The notes below the pieces were generated by a model. That model made no database searches and was not told the DNA's origin. It saw only the letters and a program-made list of their open reading frames with translations. Both the position numbers and the translations under genes were made by a program. Below are positions 32,321 to 41,541 of a stretch of 64,000 nt of DNA, one piece after another. The DNA comes from Actinobacteria bacterium IMCC26256 (GTDB taxonomy: Bacteria > Actinomycetota > Acidimicrobiia > IMCC26256): the NCBI GenBank assembly GCA_001023575.1, contig CP011489.1, forward strand, positions 310,001-374,000, written 5' to 3'. The stretch's first letter is position 1. Every line of letters begins with the position of its first letter.

Positions 32321-32770
32321 TCATACAGGCAGCAGCTGGAGCATTAGCACCAAACCTAGGGCCACGAATAAAATTAAGTGGTCGCGCAATACTAAACGCG
32401 CAAGGCGGGACTGCGTAACGAGGTCTTCTTCCTGGCGCCCCAAGCGAACCGCATTTCTTAGCGTGCGACCAAGTGCAATTGAGATAGCGAGTACGACGAG
32501 AACAAGCGACATAACAGCTCGACTCGACGGGATTTGGTGCCTCAGCACTTCAACGGCAAGTGCGACCAATGTTCCGAGCATTGCGACACCAACTAACCGG
32601 TTCATTGGCTTTGCTGTAGTAGTGACGCGCGAGTAGTAACGCGAGATTGAATCGAGAGTCTCTTCGGGGAGGGTTGCACCGCTCTTCCCTAGTACTTGAG
32701 TGTCGAACATTAAATCGAACCAAAGTACGGCTAAGAGGAAGCTGGTTCCAGAGCAGACAAGTATTCTCAC
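32321..32770 (-). CDS. Four-helix membrane protein, hypothetical
   Basis: A 149-aa protein with four hydrophobic segments (LVCSGTSFLLAVLWFDLMF, LVGVAMLGTLVALAVEVL, AVMSLVLVVLAISIAL, HLILFVALGLVLMLQLLPV) and short charged loops. No family recognised. It stands alone between the PhyH gene and the large protease, with no clear operon partner. Confidence 0.65.
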   Translation of the reverse strand: MRILVCSGTSFLLAVLWFDLMFDTQVLGKSGATLPEETLDSISRYYSRVTTTAKPMNRLVGVAMLGTLVALAVEVLRHQIPSSRAVMSLVLVVLAISIALGRTLRNAVRLGRQEEDLVTQSRLARLVLRDHLILFVALGLVLMLQLLPV

Positions 32771-32878
32771 TCGCCGATAGTCCTACATGCGGGCTTAAAT
32801 TTCCGAACCGAAGTCTCAGACTTAAGCGGCCTTACCTAAGGCGCTTGCTGCTTGTGACCATTTGTCACTTCGATTCAA

Positions 32879-35614
32879 TTACTTCGATTTCACAGAAATA
32901 ATGGAGTCAGAGAAGAGCCCAGCTGCGTCAAAGGCGCGTGCTCGGAGCGTGTAGGTAATGGCCTTACCCGAAGGCACCGTCCAAATCCAAGAGTATGGGC
33001 TTGTCTTATCTGTGGCTTTCAATACTCCGTTTACCGAGAACTCAACGCGCGTTGCGCCGCGGTTATCGGTCGCTGTCGCTGCGAGAGTTACTTTTGCACC
33101 CGTCGCGAATAGGGCTCCAGTTAGCGGCGCTGTGAATCTAACTACCGGGGCGGTTGCGTCGACCACCCGTGGAGTCACTGTGTAGACCGATGAATTTCCT
33201 GCTGCATCGAACGCCTTAGCAGTTATCGAGTGGAGACCGAGAGGTGATGCCTCGGCGTTCCAAGTGGTGCCGTATGGAGCAGCTGAATCGGTAGCGATGA
33301 GAGATCCATCGACGCTGAACTCGACTCTTGTGACCCCAGTGTCATCGGATGCATTCGCGTTAATTGCTACAGACCCTGAGATGGAGGCCGCCGTCGCAGG
33401 GGAGGTAACCGAGACCGCTGGAGGAGTGGTATCTGCGAGCGGGGGAAAGTCAAATAGGAACATCTGGCTACCGGTTGCGCTCCCATAATCAACATTTCGT
33501 GTCGCGCTAAATGTCTGTCCGGTATCGCTATCGAGAAAAGTTATGCTCACACGACCAGGGATTGAGTCGCGTCCCCCGGTTCGGGTGTTGGAGATGCCGG
33601 ACCAAGATCGAGTCCCAGCGAATGCGCCATGGGCTACCGGTATTCCTGGCTCACTAGGCATACCGGCATGGTCTAGGTAGATGGTGCCGTTTCGATGCCC
33701 GACAACTCCACCATAAACGCCACCAAAAGAGTTTGCAACCGGCTGGCCGAGCACTCTCCTGATGCTGCTACTAGTTGATTTGTTCGTTAGTGGGTCTGTG
33801 AATGTTGTCTCAAATGTATAGAGACTCAAAGTAGAGAGGTTCATCACGTACTCCGCGGTGTTGCCGCCCGGCCAAGGAAGCAGCGTTGATGCCGTAGTAA
33901 GGCTCTTGATCGCAGAGCCGAAGCCCATGTACCCGGCTGCAGGGTTCGTTGTCGGTGTCATCTGCAGAGGGCCGGACCAGACGACCGAGCCTTCCGCGTC
34001 GAGCAGGCGAGCGGTGCCTGCCGCACCATTAAGTCGGTGATAGACCCACTTCGTTCCATCCCAACAAGCCCACTCGCTTCCACAACTCATTGTCTCCATG
34101 AAGTAGAGACTCTGGAATGCATATAGCTGGCTTGTTGGGTAATCCTGAATCTTGTGGAAGATCTTCTGGCCGTACACGTTCTGCGAGTAGAAGATGTTCT
34201 GCGCGTCGATCCAAGTTGCCGCAGGTGTGCTCTCAATCTGCGGAACGAGAGTCTTAATGATGTCCACGATTACCGCGCGTGTTGATCGAAGCGTTGTAGG
34301 GCTGGCATTAATCCTGCGGTAGTACTCAGCGTTGAATGCCTTGTAGAACCCGGGTGACTCAATGTTGATTTTTCGAATAGCAGCCGCAGCCATTTCGTAG
34401 CGAAGCCAGTAAAGACCGGTTCCTCCACCATCACTCCAGAAGTCGGTTCCGCGGATCTCTGGAACATTCTGCACGTCGTAGTTTGAATCGTTGCTAGAGC
34501 CCCAGAGAGTATTTCCCGCAACAATTGAGTCGGTCGGGTACGCAGCTACATAGGCGTTCATGGCTTCGTAACTCACTGCTTGCGCGAAGCCCTCCTCAAA
34601 CCCAGAGAGGGTTGGGTCGTATGACCAGTTTGAGTCACTTGAGAGAATGTGGTCATTTCGAAACGCGTGTATTAACTCGTGAGTAAATAGTTGTGGAGAG
34701 AATGAATCAGACATGCGGATTTCGTCGGTTGACGGAATGAAGATGTTGCTACGCGTGTAGGCAAGGTCGCGCACTGCTGTGACGGTGTAGTTGTCCGCAG
34801 GTGGTCCGTAAAGAGCGACAAGGATTGGGTACATCCGCGTGTAGAACGCAGTCATCGTTGAGATTTGGGTAGTGGTCCAGCCTGCAGTAGCCGCTCCTCC
34901 TGCGTCGTATCCATTGGCGGAGAAAGCAATCGACATCACATTGGTCGGTGCACCCAGCGCCCGCCAAGCCGGTTGAACGGGATTACTAGTTGAGAATGCG
35001 CTACTTAGCCCTGCACCGTTTACCGCATAGACGCTTAAGTAATAGGTCACTGCAGGGTCAAGCGCGACGTTTACGCTCATGCTTGTTGAGTATGTGACTT
35101 GCCACCAACGAGTATTGCCTCTAGTTGTTGTGTCTCCTGCTGGGTTGGTACCTATGGCAAAGACGTAGTACGAGACTCCGCTCTCGGCATCTATTGCCGG
35201 TAACCATGACGCGCTCATCCCAGTTATCGACTGCGCCGAAGCGATGGTGGAGGTGGGAGCACTTGGCGGAGTTGTATCTGGGGTAGTTGCAGTTGCCGTT
35301 GCCGTTGAAGGAGACGAAGTTGGTGCAGAGGAGAGCGCGCGAGTCGTCGCCGGCGCTCTTACCGGACGGCGAGATGGAGCATCTTTGGGCGCTTTATCTC
35401 GAGGCGGGGCAAGCAACCTTGGGGCCTCGATAGGAGCGCCTGCGGGAGTGCTTGCGGGCATTGATGTCGCTGCGCCTCCAGCAGATTTTGGAGTTAGAGC
35501 ACCCGATGGAGTCGCAAGCGTTGAGAATATTGCGAGTGCAGAGATGGCGACAACGGCCGATCTCACGCGCGGAAGATGAGGGCCTCTGCGCGACATACTC
35601 TTTGTAACAATCAT
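32879..35614 (-). CDS. Large secreted zinc metalloprotease-like protein
   Basis: The 911-aa protein has a signal peptide (about 15-40), a Pro/Ala/Thr-rich stretch (45-115), a fibronectin type III-like domain (115-215), and a metalloprotease-like region with HELIHAFRND: HEXXH at 312-316, and a downstream GFEEGFAQAV whose Glu (about 340) would be the third zinc ligand (gluzincin pattern). After a beta-rich middle region come two Ig-like (Big_7 type) domains from about 735 to the end (VSVTSPATAASISGSVAI; VEFSVNGVL). Start ATG 35614; ATG 35596 is an alternative. Probably degrades or remodels extracellular protein. Confidence 0.8.
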   Translation of the reverse strand: MIVTKSMSRRGPHLPRVRSAVVAISALAIFSTLATPSGALTPKSAGGAATSMPASTPAGAPIEAPRLLAPPRDKAPKDAPSRRPVRAPATTRALSSAPTSSPSTATATATTPDTTPPSAPTSTIASAQSITGMSASWLPAIDAESGVSYYVFAIGTNPAGDTTTRGNTRWWQVTYSTSMSVNVALDPAVTYYLSVYAVNGAGLSSAFSTSNPVQPAWRALGAPTNVMSIAFSANGYDAGGAATAGWTTTQISTMTAFYTRMYPILVALYGPPADNYTVTAVRDLAYTRSNIFIPSTDEIRMSDSFSPQLFTHELIHAFRNDHILSSDSNWSYDPTLSGFEEGFAQAVSYEAMNAYVAAYPTDSIVAGNTLWGSSNDSNYDVQNVPEIRGTDFWSDGGGTGLYWLRYEMAAAAIRKINIESPGFYKAFNAEYYRRINASPTTLRSTRAVIVDIIKTLVPQIESTPAATWIDAQNIFYSQNVYGQKIFHKIQDYPTSQLYAFQSLYFMETMSCGSEWACWDGTKWVYHRLNGAAGTARLLDAEGSVVWSGPLQMTPTTNPAAGYMGFGSAIKSLTTASTLLPWPGGNTAEYVMNLSTLSLYTFETTFTDPLTNKSTSSSIRRVLGQPVANSFGGVYGGVVGHRNGTIYLDHAGMPSEPGIPVAHGAFAGTRSWSGISNTRTGGRDSIPGRVSITFLDSDTGQTFSATRNVDYGSATGSQMFLFDFPPLADTTPPAVSVTSPATAASISGSVAINANASDDTGVTRVEFSVDGSLIATDSAAPYGTTWNAEASPLGLHSITAKAFDAAGNSSVYTVTPRVVDATAPVVRFTAPLTGALFATGAKVTLAATATDNRGATRVEFSVNGVLKATDKTSPYSWIWTVPSGKAITYTLRARAFDAAGLFSDSIISVKSK

Positions 35615-36057
35615 TGCGTTTAGCTCGAGTCTTAAATAGCGGAGAGTGAAAACACCACCTGCCGTGGTATCTGCTCTTGGGTTTTATCTGCCCTTGGTTC
35701 CTCGAAACTAGAACGACAGCGCTGATCTCACGCGGATACTTTGCAGTTATTAAAGAGTTGTGACGTCTGTTACACCACGGTGATTTTTTAGATCGCGAGC
35801 AATATAGAAATTGCCACGGAACGTAGGTTTTTTTCACTCAAAAAACTCGCTAAGAGTGTTAATACTGCGACCGAAAATCAACTGATAATCAACCGATAAT
35901 CATCTGCGTGCAGCCGCGAATATGCGCGAATCTAGGAGTACACGTTCGCGCACTATTTGCCCGATTCCTTACGTAACGCAACTACGACGCTTCTACGAAA
36001 AACGCGTCTAGTTTGTGTCAGCCGAATGCACTCCATTCACTATCAAAGGAGCTATTT
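35615..36057. other. Intergenic region upstream of the metalloprotease gene
   Basis: No gene supported. It is AT-rich and holds a short direct repeat of 11 bp (35876-35908: AATCAACTGAT, AATCAACCGAT, then a decayed unit). It should contain the protease promoter on the minus strand and the promoter of the SRPBCC gene on the plus strand. Confidence 0.5.
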
Positions 36058-36519
36058 GTGGAAGAGAGTCTTGACCTTGGTGAAATGTCGTTCGAGCGAG
36101 TATTCAATGCTCCACGGGATGTCGTCTTCCGCTGCATGACAACCCCGGCCGACCTCTGCCACTTCTGGGGCCCCGCAGGAGTAAGCGCACCGATCGAGAA
36201 GATGAAGATTGAGCTCCGGCCGGGAGGAGCGTTTGAGACAGTGATGATCAACGATGCGACGGGTGAGGAGTATCCATCGATCGGAGAGGTACTCGAGGTC
36301 TCCGAGCCAACGCGGTTGGTGTGCGGTGAAAAGGTCTCTGATGATCCAACGCAACCAGCGATGACTACAGCCATTGATTTCTACGACCTTGGGGATGGCA
36401 CAACTCGCACTGTGACGGTTCAGTCAAACGTCCCCGCGATGTATCGCAGTCCAGAGGCTAGAGCAGGCATGGAGTCGTCTTTTGAGGAGTTCGATAGGTA
36501 CTTGGCGAGCCTCGTATAG
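36058..36519 (+). CDS. SRPBCC (AHSA1-like) ligand-binding protein
   Basis: A 153-aa START-like protein: FERVFNAPRDVVFRCMTTPADLCHFWGP is the standard AHSA1/SRPBCC opening, then KIELRPGGAFETVMI, and GMESSFEEFDRYLASLV as the C-terminal helix. It binds a hydrophobic ligand in a helix-grip fold; partner unknown. GTG 36058 is chosen because AAAGGAG (36045-36051 region) is about 6 nt upstream, and the longer frame from 36013 lacks homology. Confidence 0.85.
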   Translation: MEESLDLGEMSFERVFNAPRDVVFRCMTTPADLCHFWGPAGVSAPIEKMKIELRPGGAFETVMINDATGEEYPSIGEVLEVSEPTRLVCGEKVSDDPTQPAMTTAIDFYDLGDGTTRTVTVQSNVPAMYRSPEARAGMESSFEEFDRYLASLV

Positions 36520-36544
36520 GTAACCGGATCAGCTCTCCACCCGG

Positions 36545-36673
36545 TCATTCGCGTTCTTGATCAGTAGTCTCTACTTCGGCGATAACGCAGCCGATCACAC
36601 AGGCGACAACACTGGCCAGAGCAAGCTGGTGGGTGCTGAAGAATTTTTCGAGTCCCGCGATTAGCGGTTGAAT
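36545..36673 (-). CDS. Possible small membrane protein without ATG
   Basis: A 42-codon frame between the SRPBCC and acyl-CoA dehydrogenase genes reads PLIAGLEKFFSTHQLALASVV, continues with a hydrophobic segment, and ends in a charged tail. It looks protein-like, with one transmembrane helix. It has only ATT or other rare starts and no Shine-Dalgarno, so it may be a chance frame or a remnant. Confidence 0.2.
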   Translation of the reverse strand: MQPLIAGLEKFFSTHQLALASVVACVIGCVIAEVETTDQERE

Positions 36674-36685
36674 GGAGACGCATCA

Positions 36686-37783
36686 ATGGACTTTTCGTGG
36701 AGCGATGAGCAGCAGCAGTTACGCGCTCGGGCACGAGAAGTTGCCGTAAGTGCCGTCGCTCGGTTCGGGCGCCACAATGATTCGTGGATCAACGGATTCT
36801 CTAAAGAGTTTGCACTCGAGATGGCTGGGCTCGGATGGATTGGAATGACTTGGCCTAAAGAGTTTGGTGGGGGAGGCAGACCTCCTATTGATCGCCTCAT
36901 CGTCGGCGAGGAGTTAATTGCTGCCGGGGCTCCGGTTGCGGCAATTTGGTTTGCGGACCGGCAGATGGGTCCGGCATTAATCGCATACGGAACCCCAGAG
37001 CAGCAGCAGATGTACCTACCTCAAATCCTCTCTGGGGAGACCACCTGGTGCATCGGAATGAGCGAGCCGAACTCTGGTAGCGATCTCGCAAGCCTCTCCA
37101 CATCGGTCGTGCGTGATGGAGACGACTTTGTGATCAACGGGCAGAAGATCTGGACGAGTTTTGGAGCTGTCGCGGATTACTGCTACCTAATAGGTCGAAC
37201 GAGCACGGAAGGCGCGGCCCACGCTGGGATCTCAGAGGTAATAGTGCCGATGAATACTCCGGGTATAGAGGTACGCGCCATTACCGATATGACAACCAAT
37301 CGACATTTCTGTGAAGTGTTCTTCTCAGATGTGCGCGTTCCGGTCTCGAATCTTGTCGGAGTTGAAGGCGCCGCGTTTAGACAGACAATGAGACAACTTG
37401 AGCACGAACGCGGCGGAGTGGATCGTCTTGTATCGAATCGAGCGCTATACGAGATTGCGCTAGCGCGCGCTGATCGATCCGACCCTCTGGTGCGTCAGCG
37501 AATTAGCAGACTTGAGATTGATTACAGGATTGGGCGCATCCTTGTAATCAGGGAAGTCCTAAAGCAGGCACCCGCGGGTTTTAGCGCTGCTACAAAATGT
37601 TTCTGCACAGAGCACGAGGCTCGTGTCGCAGAGTTCGTGTTCCATGTGCTCGGGGCAGATTCGATGATATGGGACGACGTGACGCGCGGTCTCTGCTACG
37701 CGCCTGGGTACACAATCATGGGCGGCACCTCAAACGTTATGCGCAACATTCTTGGCGAGAGGGTCCTAGGGCTGCCTCGCTGA
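36686..37783 (+). CDS. Acyl-CoA dehydrogenase
   Basis: A 365-aa flavoenzyme: MDFSWSDEQQQLRARAREVA at the N-terminal helical domain, WCIGMSEPNSGSDLASLST (FAD/substrate loop), VINGQKIWTSFGAVADYCYLIGR, FCEVFFSDVRVPVSNLVG, and TIMGGTSNVMRNILGERVLGLPR at the C-terminus. It introduces a double bond into an acyl-CoA. No Glu is obvious at the usual catalytic place; MGGTSNV matches the 'YEGTS' region with Gly replacing the Glu. ATG 36686 has GGAG 8 nt upstream. No partner acyl-CoA gene is adjacent. Confidence 0.87.
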   Translation: MDFSWSDEQQQLRARAREVAVSAVARFGRHNDSWINGFSKEFALEMAGLGWIGMTWPKEFGGGGRPPIDRLIVGEELIAAGAPVAAIWFADRQMGPALIAYGTPEQQQMYLPQILSGETTWCIGMSEPNSGSDLASLSTSVVRDGDDFVINGQKIWTSFGAVADYCYLIGRTSTEGAAHAGISEVIVPMNTPGIEVRAITDMTTNRHFCEVFFSDVRVPVSNLVGVEGAAFRQTMRQLEHERGGVDRLVSNRALYEIALARADRSDPLVRQRISRLEIDYRIGRILVIREVLKQAPAGFSAATKCFCTEHEARVAEFVFHVLGADSMIWDDVTRGLCYAPGYTIMGGTSNVMRNILGERVLGLPR

Positions 37784-37857
37784 GGGGCGTCGGGCCTGCT
37801 GATCCCAAGAGCAACTTGAGGACCCAGGGGCAGGTTCATTGGGTTAGCGCCTGCATT

Positions 37858-37897
37858 AGGGACTGAGGGACTGAGGGACTGAGGGACTTAGGAACTG
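37858..37897. repeat. 8-bp tandem repeat, five units
   Basis: AGGGACTG three times, then AGGGACTT and AGGAACTG. Lies in the gap between the acyl-CoA dehydrogenase gene and glnII. Short-period repeat prone to slippage; it sits about 55 bp upstream of the PHO-box-like repeats. Nothing else is seen in 37784-37952. Confidence 0.85.
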
Positions 37898-37952
37898 CTC
37901 CCTTGGGCAGCATGGGTGCCGCGGGTGGCCCGGAACTGGGGGTCTTAGGTAT

Positions 37953-37975
37953 CGTTCACGCAGCGTTCACAAACG
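37953..37975 (+). promoter_or_regulatory. PHO-box-like direct repeats upstream of glnII
   Basis: GTTCACGCAGC (37954-37964) and GTTCACAAACG (37965-37975) are consecutive 11-bp direct repeats beginning with GTTCAC, the form of the PhoP-binding unit of Streptomyces. They lie 140 bp before the glnII start. Binding is inference. Confidence 0.5.
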
Positions 37976-38114
37976 TGCAACGTCATAGTGCGCAGGGTCG
38001 GGCAGGCTGTTGGGGTACCGAGAGCACTCGGTTCCTAGAGCCGAGATGGTTCTGGCAGGGGGTCCGGGCCTAGATTCGGACCTGACCAAATTATTTATTG
38101 CGAAGGAGATACAA

Positions 38115-39119
38115 GTGGCCTACCGGGCTGAGTACATCTGGATCGACGGAACCAAGCCAACAGCCAAGCTGCGCTCCAAGACAAAGATCTTGGACGACGG
38201 CGATGCGCTCCCTGTTTGGGGTTTCGATGGATCGTCAACCAACCAGGCGACTGGCGACAAGTCTGACTGCGTATTGAACCCAGTCTTCACTTGCCCCGAC
38301 CCCATTCGTGGTGGTGACGATGTTCTCGTGATGTGCGAGGTGATGCTCGTCGACATGACGCCTCACCCCACCAACACGCGCGCAGCACTACGAGGCGTAG
38401 CAGCTAAGTATGCGTCGCAAGAGTCTTGGTTTGGAATCGAGCAGGAGTACACGTTCTTTAAGAACGGGCGCCCTCATGGTTTCCCTGAGAACGGCTTCCC
38501 AGCACCTCAGGGTGGTTACTACTGCGGCGTCGGGTCAGACGAAATTTTTGGTCGCGACGTTGTCGAGGCTCACACAGATGCTTGCCTTGAGGCTGGCCTC
38601 TCTATCTCCGGCACAAACGCCGAGGTAATGATTGGGCAGTGGGAGTATCAGGTTGGGCCGCTAGGACCGCTAGAGGTCTCTGACCAACTCTGGGTATCCC
38701 GCTGGTTGCTCTACCGCATCGCTGAGGAGTTTGAGGTAATGGCTACCCTCGACGCGAAGCCTGTAAAGGGTGACTGGAACGGTGCAGGTGCACATACCAA
38801 CTTCTCTACCAAGGCAATGCGCGAGGACGGTGGTTACGCAAAGATCATCGCCGGATGCGAGGCACTCGGTAAGAAGGCTGCTCTGCACATCGAGAACTAC
38901 GGTCACGACATTGAGAGCCGACTTACAGGCGCTCACGAGACACAGCGTTGGGACCAGTACTCCTACGGAGTCTCTGACCGCGGTGCATCGGTGCGAATTC
39001 CGTGGCAGACAGAGATTGACCAGAAGGGCTACCTAGAGGACCGTCGCCCCAACGCCAACTGTGACCCATACGTGGTTACTCGGCTAATGGTTGACACAAT
39101 CTGCTCCGAACTTGCTTAG
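38115..39119 (+). CDS. glnII: Glutamine synthetase, type II (GSII)
   Basis: A 334-aa GSII: AYRAEYIWIDGTKPTAKLRS at the N-terminus, LPVWGFDGSSTNQATGDKSD, WFGIEQEYTFFKNGRPHG (metal/ATP site), GDWNGAGAHTNFSTKAMRED and ESRLTGAHETQRWDQYSYGV. It makes glutamine from glutamate, ammonia and ATP in the cytosol. GTG 38115 has GAAGGAG 6 nt upstream; the longer frame from 38010 has no homology. Actinobacteria usually carry GSII besides GlnA. Upstream PHO-box-like repeats suggest phosphate-linked control. Confidence 0.95.
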   Translation: MAYRAEYIWIDGTKPTAKLRSKTKILDDGDALPVWGFDGSSTNQATGDKSDCVLNPVFTCPDPIRGGDDVLVMCEVMLVDMTPHPTNTRAALRGVAAKYASQESWFGIEQEYTFFKNGRPHGFPENGFPAPQGGYYCGVGSDEIFGRDVVEAHTDACLEAGLSISGTNAEVMIGQWEYQVGPLGPLEVSDQLWVSRWLLYRIAEEFEVMATLDAKPVKGDWNGAGAHTNFSTKAMREDGGYAKIIAGCEALGKKAALHIENYGHDIESRLTGAHETQRWDQYSYGVSDRGASVRIPWQTEIDQKGYLEDRRPNANCDPYVVTRLMVDTICSELA

Positions 39120-39145
39120 GCATTAGCCCCCCAACTCCCATAAAT

Positions 39146-39203
39146 TCCCGAACTTCGGGCGATTAGTGTCGCTATAGCGACAATAAGTACCCGAAGTTCG
39201 GGA
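39146..39203. terminator. Nested inverted repeat between glnII and sulfatase 2
   Basis: TCCCGAACTTCGGG (39146-39159) pairs exactly with CCCGAAGTTCGGGA (39190-39203). Between them is a perfect 16-bp palindrome (39167-39182). Each arm can also fold on itself. It lies between two convergent genes and most likely acts as a bidirectional terminator; no long U tract is present. Confidence 0.7.
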
Positions 39204-39213
39204 GCTTGGGGCT

Positions 39214-41472
39214 CTACTGTCTTGCGAATGCCGCCAATGACTCTGACTCGGCTAGGCCTGCGTGGTCTCTACCCATCTGTATCTGGATCTCTACTCGCTC
39301 AAGCGTCCCCTCGAACGGGAACGTATTGGAGTATCGGTCGCTTACGGGCGAGCCGTGGTCGTACCCGACGCTTGGCCCGATGCTCGACATCACGCCCATT
39401 ACATATGGAATCTCAACTGTTCCGCACTCTTCGCCGTTAATGACCAGCGTTGCGATGCCGTTGCGCGAGATGCGTCGGAAGCGAACGCCAACGACGTACT
39501 CACCACTGCCAAGTTTTACTGAAGACTCGACGGCAAAGTGATCACCGAAGCAGTTGTAGTCAAATACTGCACGATCATTCTGGATAAAGATGCTCACCCC
39601 AGAGTTCTCGGTGCCACTTGCGTAGAGGACTCCGTCTTCACCCTCCGCACGCGTTAGGTATGCATCGAGGTCCCAACTACGCCCACCTATTGGAGCCGCT
39701 GCCTGTGCTGGTAGTGGGGCCATTGGCGGTCGGTATACATAGTTGCGTGATGTCGGGTGAGGTGAACGATCACGGAAGCGCGCTCCGAAGAGTTCGATAC
39801 CGCGGTCGTCGAGTGGGAGTACCCCATGCTCATCGGCCTCAATCCACCAAAGCGAGATCAGCTCAGCCAATTTCTCGGGCATCTCGGCAGCGAGGTTCTT
39901 ACACTCAGAGCGGTCCTCTTCAATGTGGTACAGCTCCCAGTCGTCATCATCGAATGACACGCCTGGGGTGTGCTTTGTAACAGCTTTCCACCCGTCTGCA
40001 TAGAGGCCGCGGTGGCCGTGCATCTCGAAGTATTGAATCTTCTTGTTGCTTGGTGCTTCGGGAGCATCGAATGTGTATGCCATTGATGTACCCGTAACCG
40101 GCATCTGCTCAAGGCCGCGGAATGTCGAGGGCGGCGTTACATTCAACAATTCGTAGATTGTCGGAGCAATGTCATTTACGTGATGGAACTGATCGCGCAG
40201 TCCACCCTTATCTGTAATGCGAGAAGGCCAATGCATGATGAGAGGTACGTGTACTCCACCCTCATGCGTGTTCTGCTTGTAGTACTTGAACGGAGCGTTA
40301 CCGGCCTGCGCCCAACCCCACGGGTAGTTCGAGTGACTATGCGGACCACCGATGTCGTCTATGCGCCCAATTGCCTCCTCCGGAGTCTCGAGTAAGAAGT
40401 TGAAGAACTTCATCTCGTGCATAACTCCAAAGGGGCCGCCCTCTTGGCTGGCTCCGTTGTCGGATAGAAGGATGACAATTGTGTTATCCAACTGCCCGAT
40501 ATCTCTTAGTGACTCAATAAAGCGACCAATCTGTACATCAGTGTGGTCAAGGAATGCGGCGTAGGCCTCCTGAAGTCGCGCAGCGAGTCGCTGATGTACC
40601 TCTGGCATATCGGCCCAAGCCTCAACCCCGGGGTTGCGCGGTGCTAACTCGGTATCCGCCGGAAGCAGCCCAAGCGCCTGCTGATTTGCAAACCACTGCT
40701 CGCGGATTACATCCCAACCAGCATCGAAGCGACCGCGGTATTTCGCCAGGTACTGAGGTGGTGACTGATGAGGAGCGTGAGTTGCACCGAATGCAAGGTA
40801 GGTAAAGAAAGGTTTGTCAGGGCGAACAGACTTAGCGTCATGGATGAACTCAATTGCACGATCAACTAGGTCTTCCGTGAGGTGGTATCCCTCATCGACA
40901 GACTTAGGAGGCTCAACCATGTGGTTGTCATAAGTGAGTTCTGGGTGGAACTGGTCTGTCTCGCCATCAAGGAATCCGTAGTAGCGATCGAAACCGCGCT
41001 GAAGCGGCCACTGCTCGTAAGGGCCTGCGGCCGAGCAGTTCTCCATCGGGCATAGGTGCCACTTACCGAGAGCGAAAGTTGTATAGCCCTCGTCGCGCAG
41101 GACCTCGGCAACAGTTGAGGCGTGATTCGAGACATGACCGGTCATGTGGGGGAACCCGGTATTGAAGTTTGAGATGCTCCGCATGCCGATGCTGTGATGG
41201 TTGCGCCCGGTTAGGAGTGCCGCGCGAGTTGGGGAGCAAACAGGTGTGACATGGAAGTTCGTAAAACGAAGCCCATTCGCTGCGAGCGCATCAATGTTGG
41301 GTGTCTCGATGGTTGATCCGAAGCAGCCGAAGTGGGAGAAGCCGAGGTCATCGAAGAGCATGATGACAACATTGGGCGCAGACTCTCCTGGGTGCTTAGC
41401 GGTAGGCCACCAGGGCTCGGAGTCAGTAAATAGACGCTCGATCTTGCCGCCGTACTCTCCGTATTGCTTCAT
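39214..41472 (-). CDS. Arylsulfatase
   Basis: A 752-aa sulfatase of the AtsD/type I group: NVVIMLFDDLGFSHFGCFG (metal DD at 41-42), FHVTPVCSPTRAALLTGR with C-S-P-T-R at 79-83 (Cys79 would become formylglycine), LGKWHLCPMENCSAAGPYEQ and LSDNGASQEGGPFG. About 200 C-terminal residues form a beta-rich domain (VFDYNCFGDHFAVESSVKLG). No signal peptide is visible, so it is probably cytosolic. GGAG lies 6 nt before the ATG. It hydrolyses a sulfate ester; substrate unknown. Followed downstream by the strong inverted repeat. Confidence 0.9.
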   Translation of the reverse strand: MKQYGEYGGKIERLFTDSEPWWPTAKHPGESAPNVVIMLFDDLGFSHFGCFGSTIETPNIDALAANGLRFTNFHVTPVCSPTRAALLTGRNHHSIGMRSISNFNTGFPHMTGHVSNHASTVAEVLRDEGYTTFALGKWHLCPMENCSAAGPYEQWPLQRGFDRYYGFLDGETDQFHPELTYDNHMVEPPKSVDEGYHLTEDLVDRAIEFIHDAKSVRPDKPFFTYLAFGATHAPHQSPPQYLAKYRGRFDAGWDVIREQWFANQQALGLLPADTELAPRNPGVEAWADMPEVHQRLAARLQEAYAAFLDHTDVQIGRFIESLRDIGQLDNTIVILLSDNGASQEGGPFGVMHEMKFFNFLLETPEEAIGRIDDIGGPHSHSNYPWGWAQAGNAPFKYYKQNTHEGGVHVPLIMHWPSRITDKGGLRDQFHHVNDIAPTIYELLNVTPPSTFRGLEQMPVTGTSMAYTFDAPEAPSNKKIQYFEMHGHRGLYADGWKAVTKHTPGVSFDDDDWELYHIEEDRSECKNLAAEMPEKLAELISLWWIEADEHGVLPLDDRGIELFGARFRDRSPHPTSRNYVYRPPMAPLPAQAAAPIGGRSWDLDAYLTRAEGEDGVLYASGTENSGVSIFIQNDRAVFDYNCFGDHFAVESSVKLGSGEYVVGVRFRRISRNGIATLVINGEECGTVEIPYVMGVMSSIGPSVGYDHGSPVSDRYSNTFPFEGTLERVEIQIQMGRDHAGLAESESLAAFARQ

Positions 41473-41541
41473 TATTTACTCCTGTTGTTTGTTGACCGAA
41501 ATCTCTTTGTAATCCGGTGATGGGTGCCCGCTAATTGCCAA

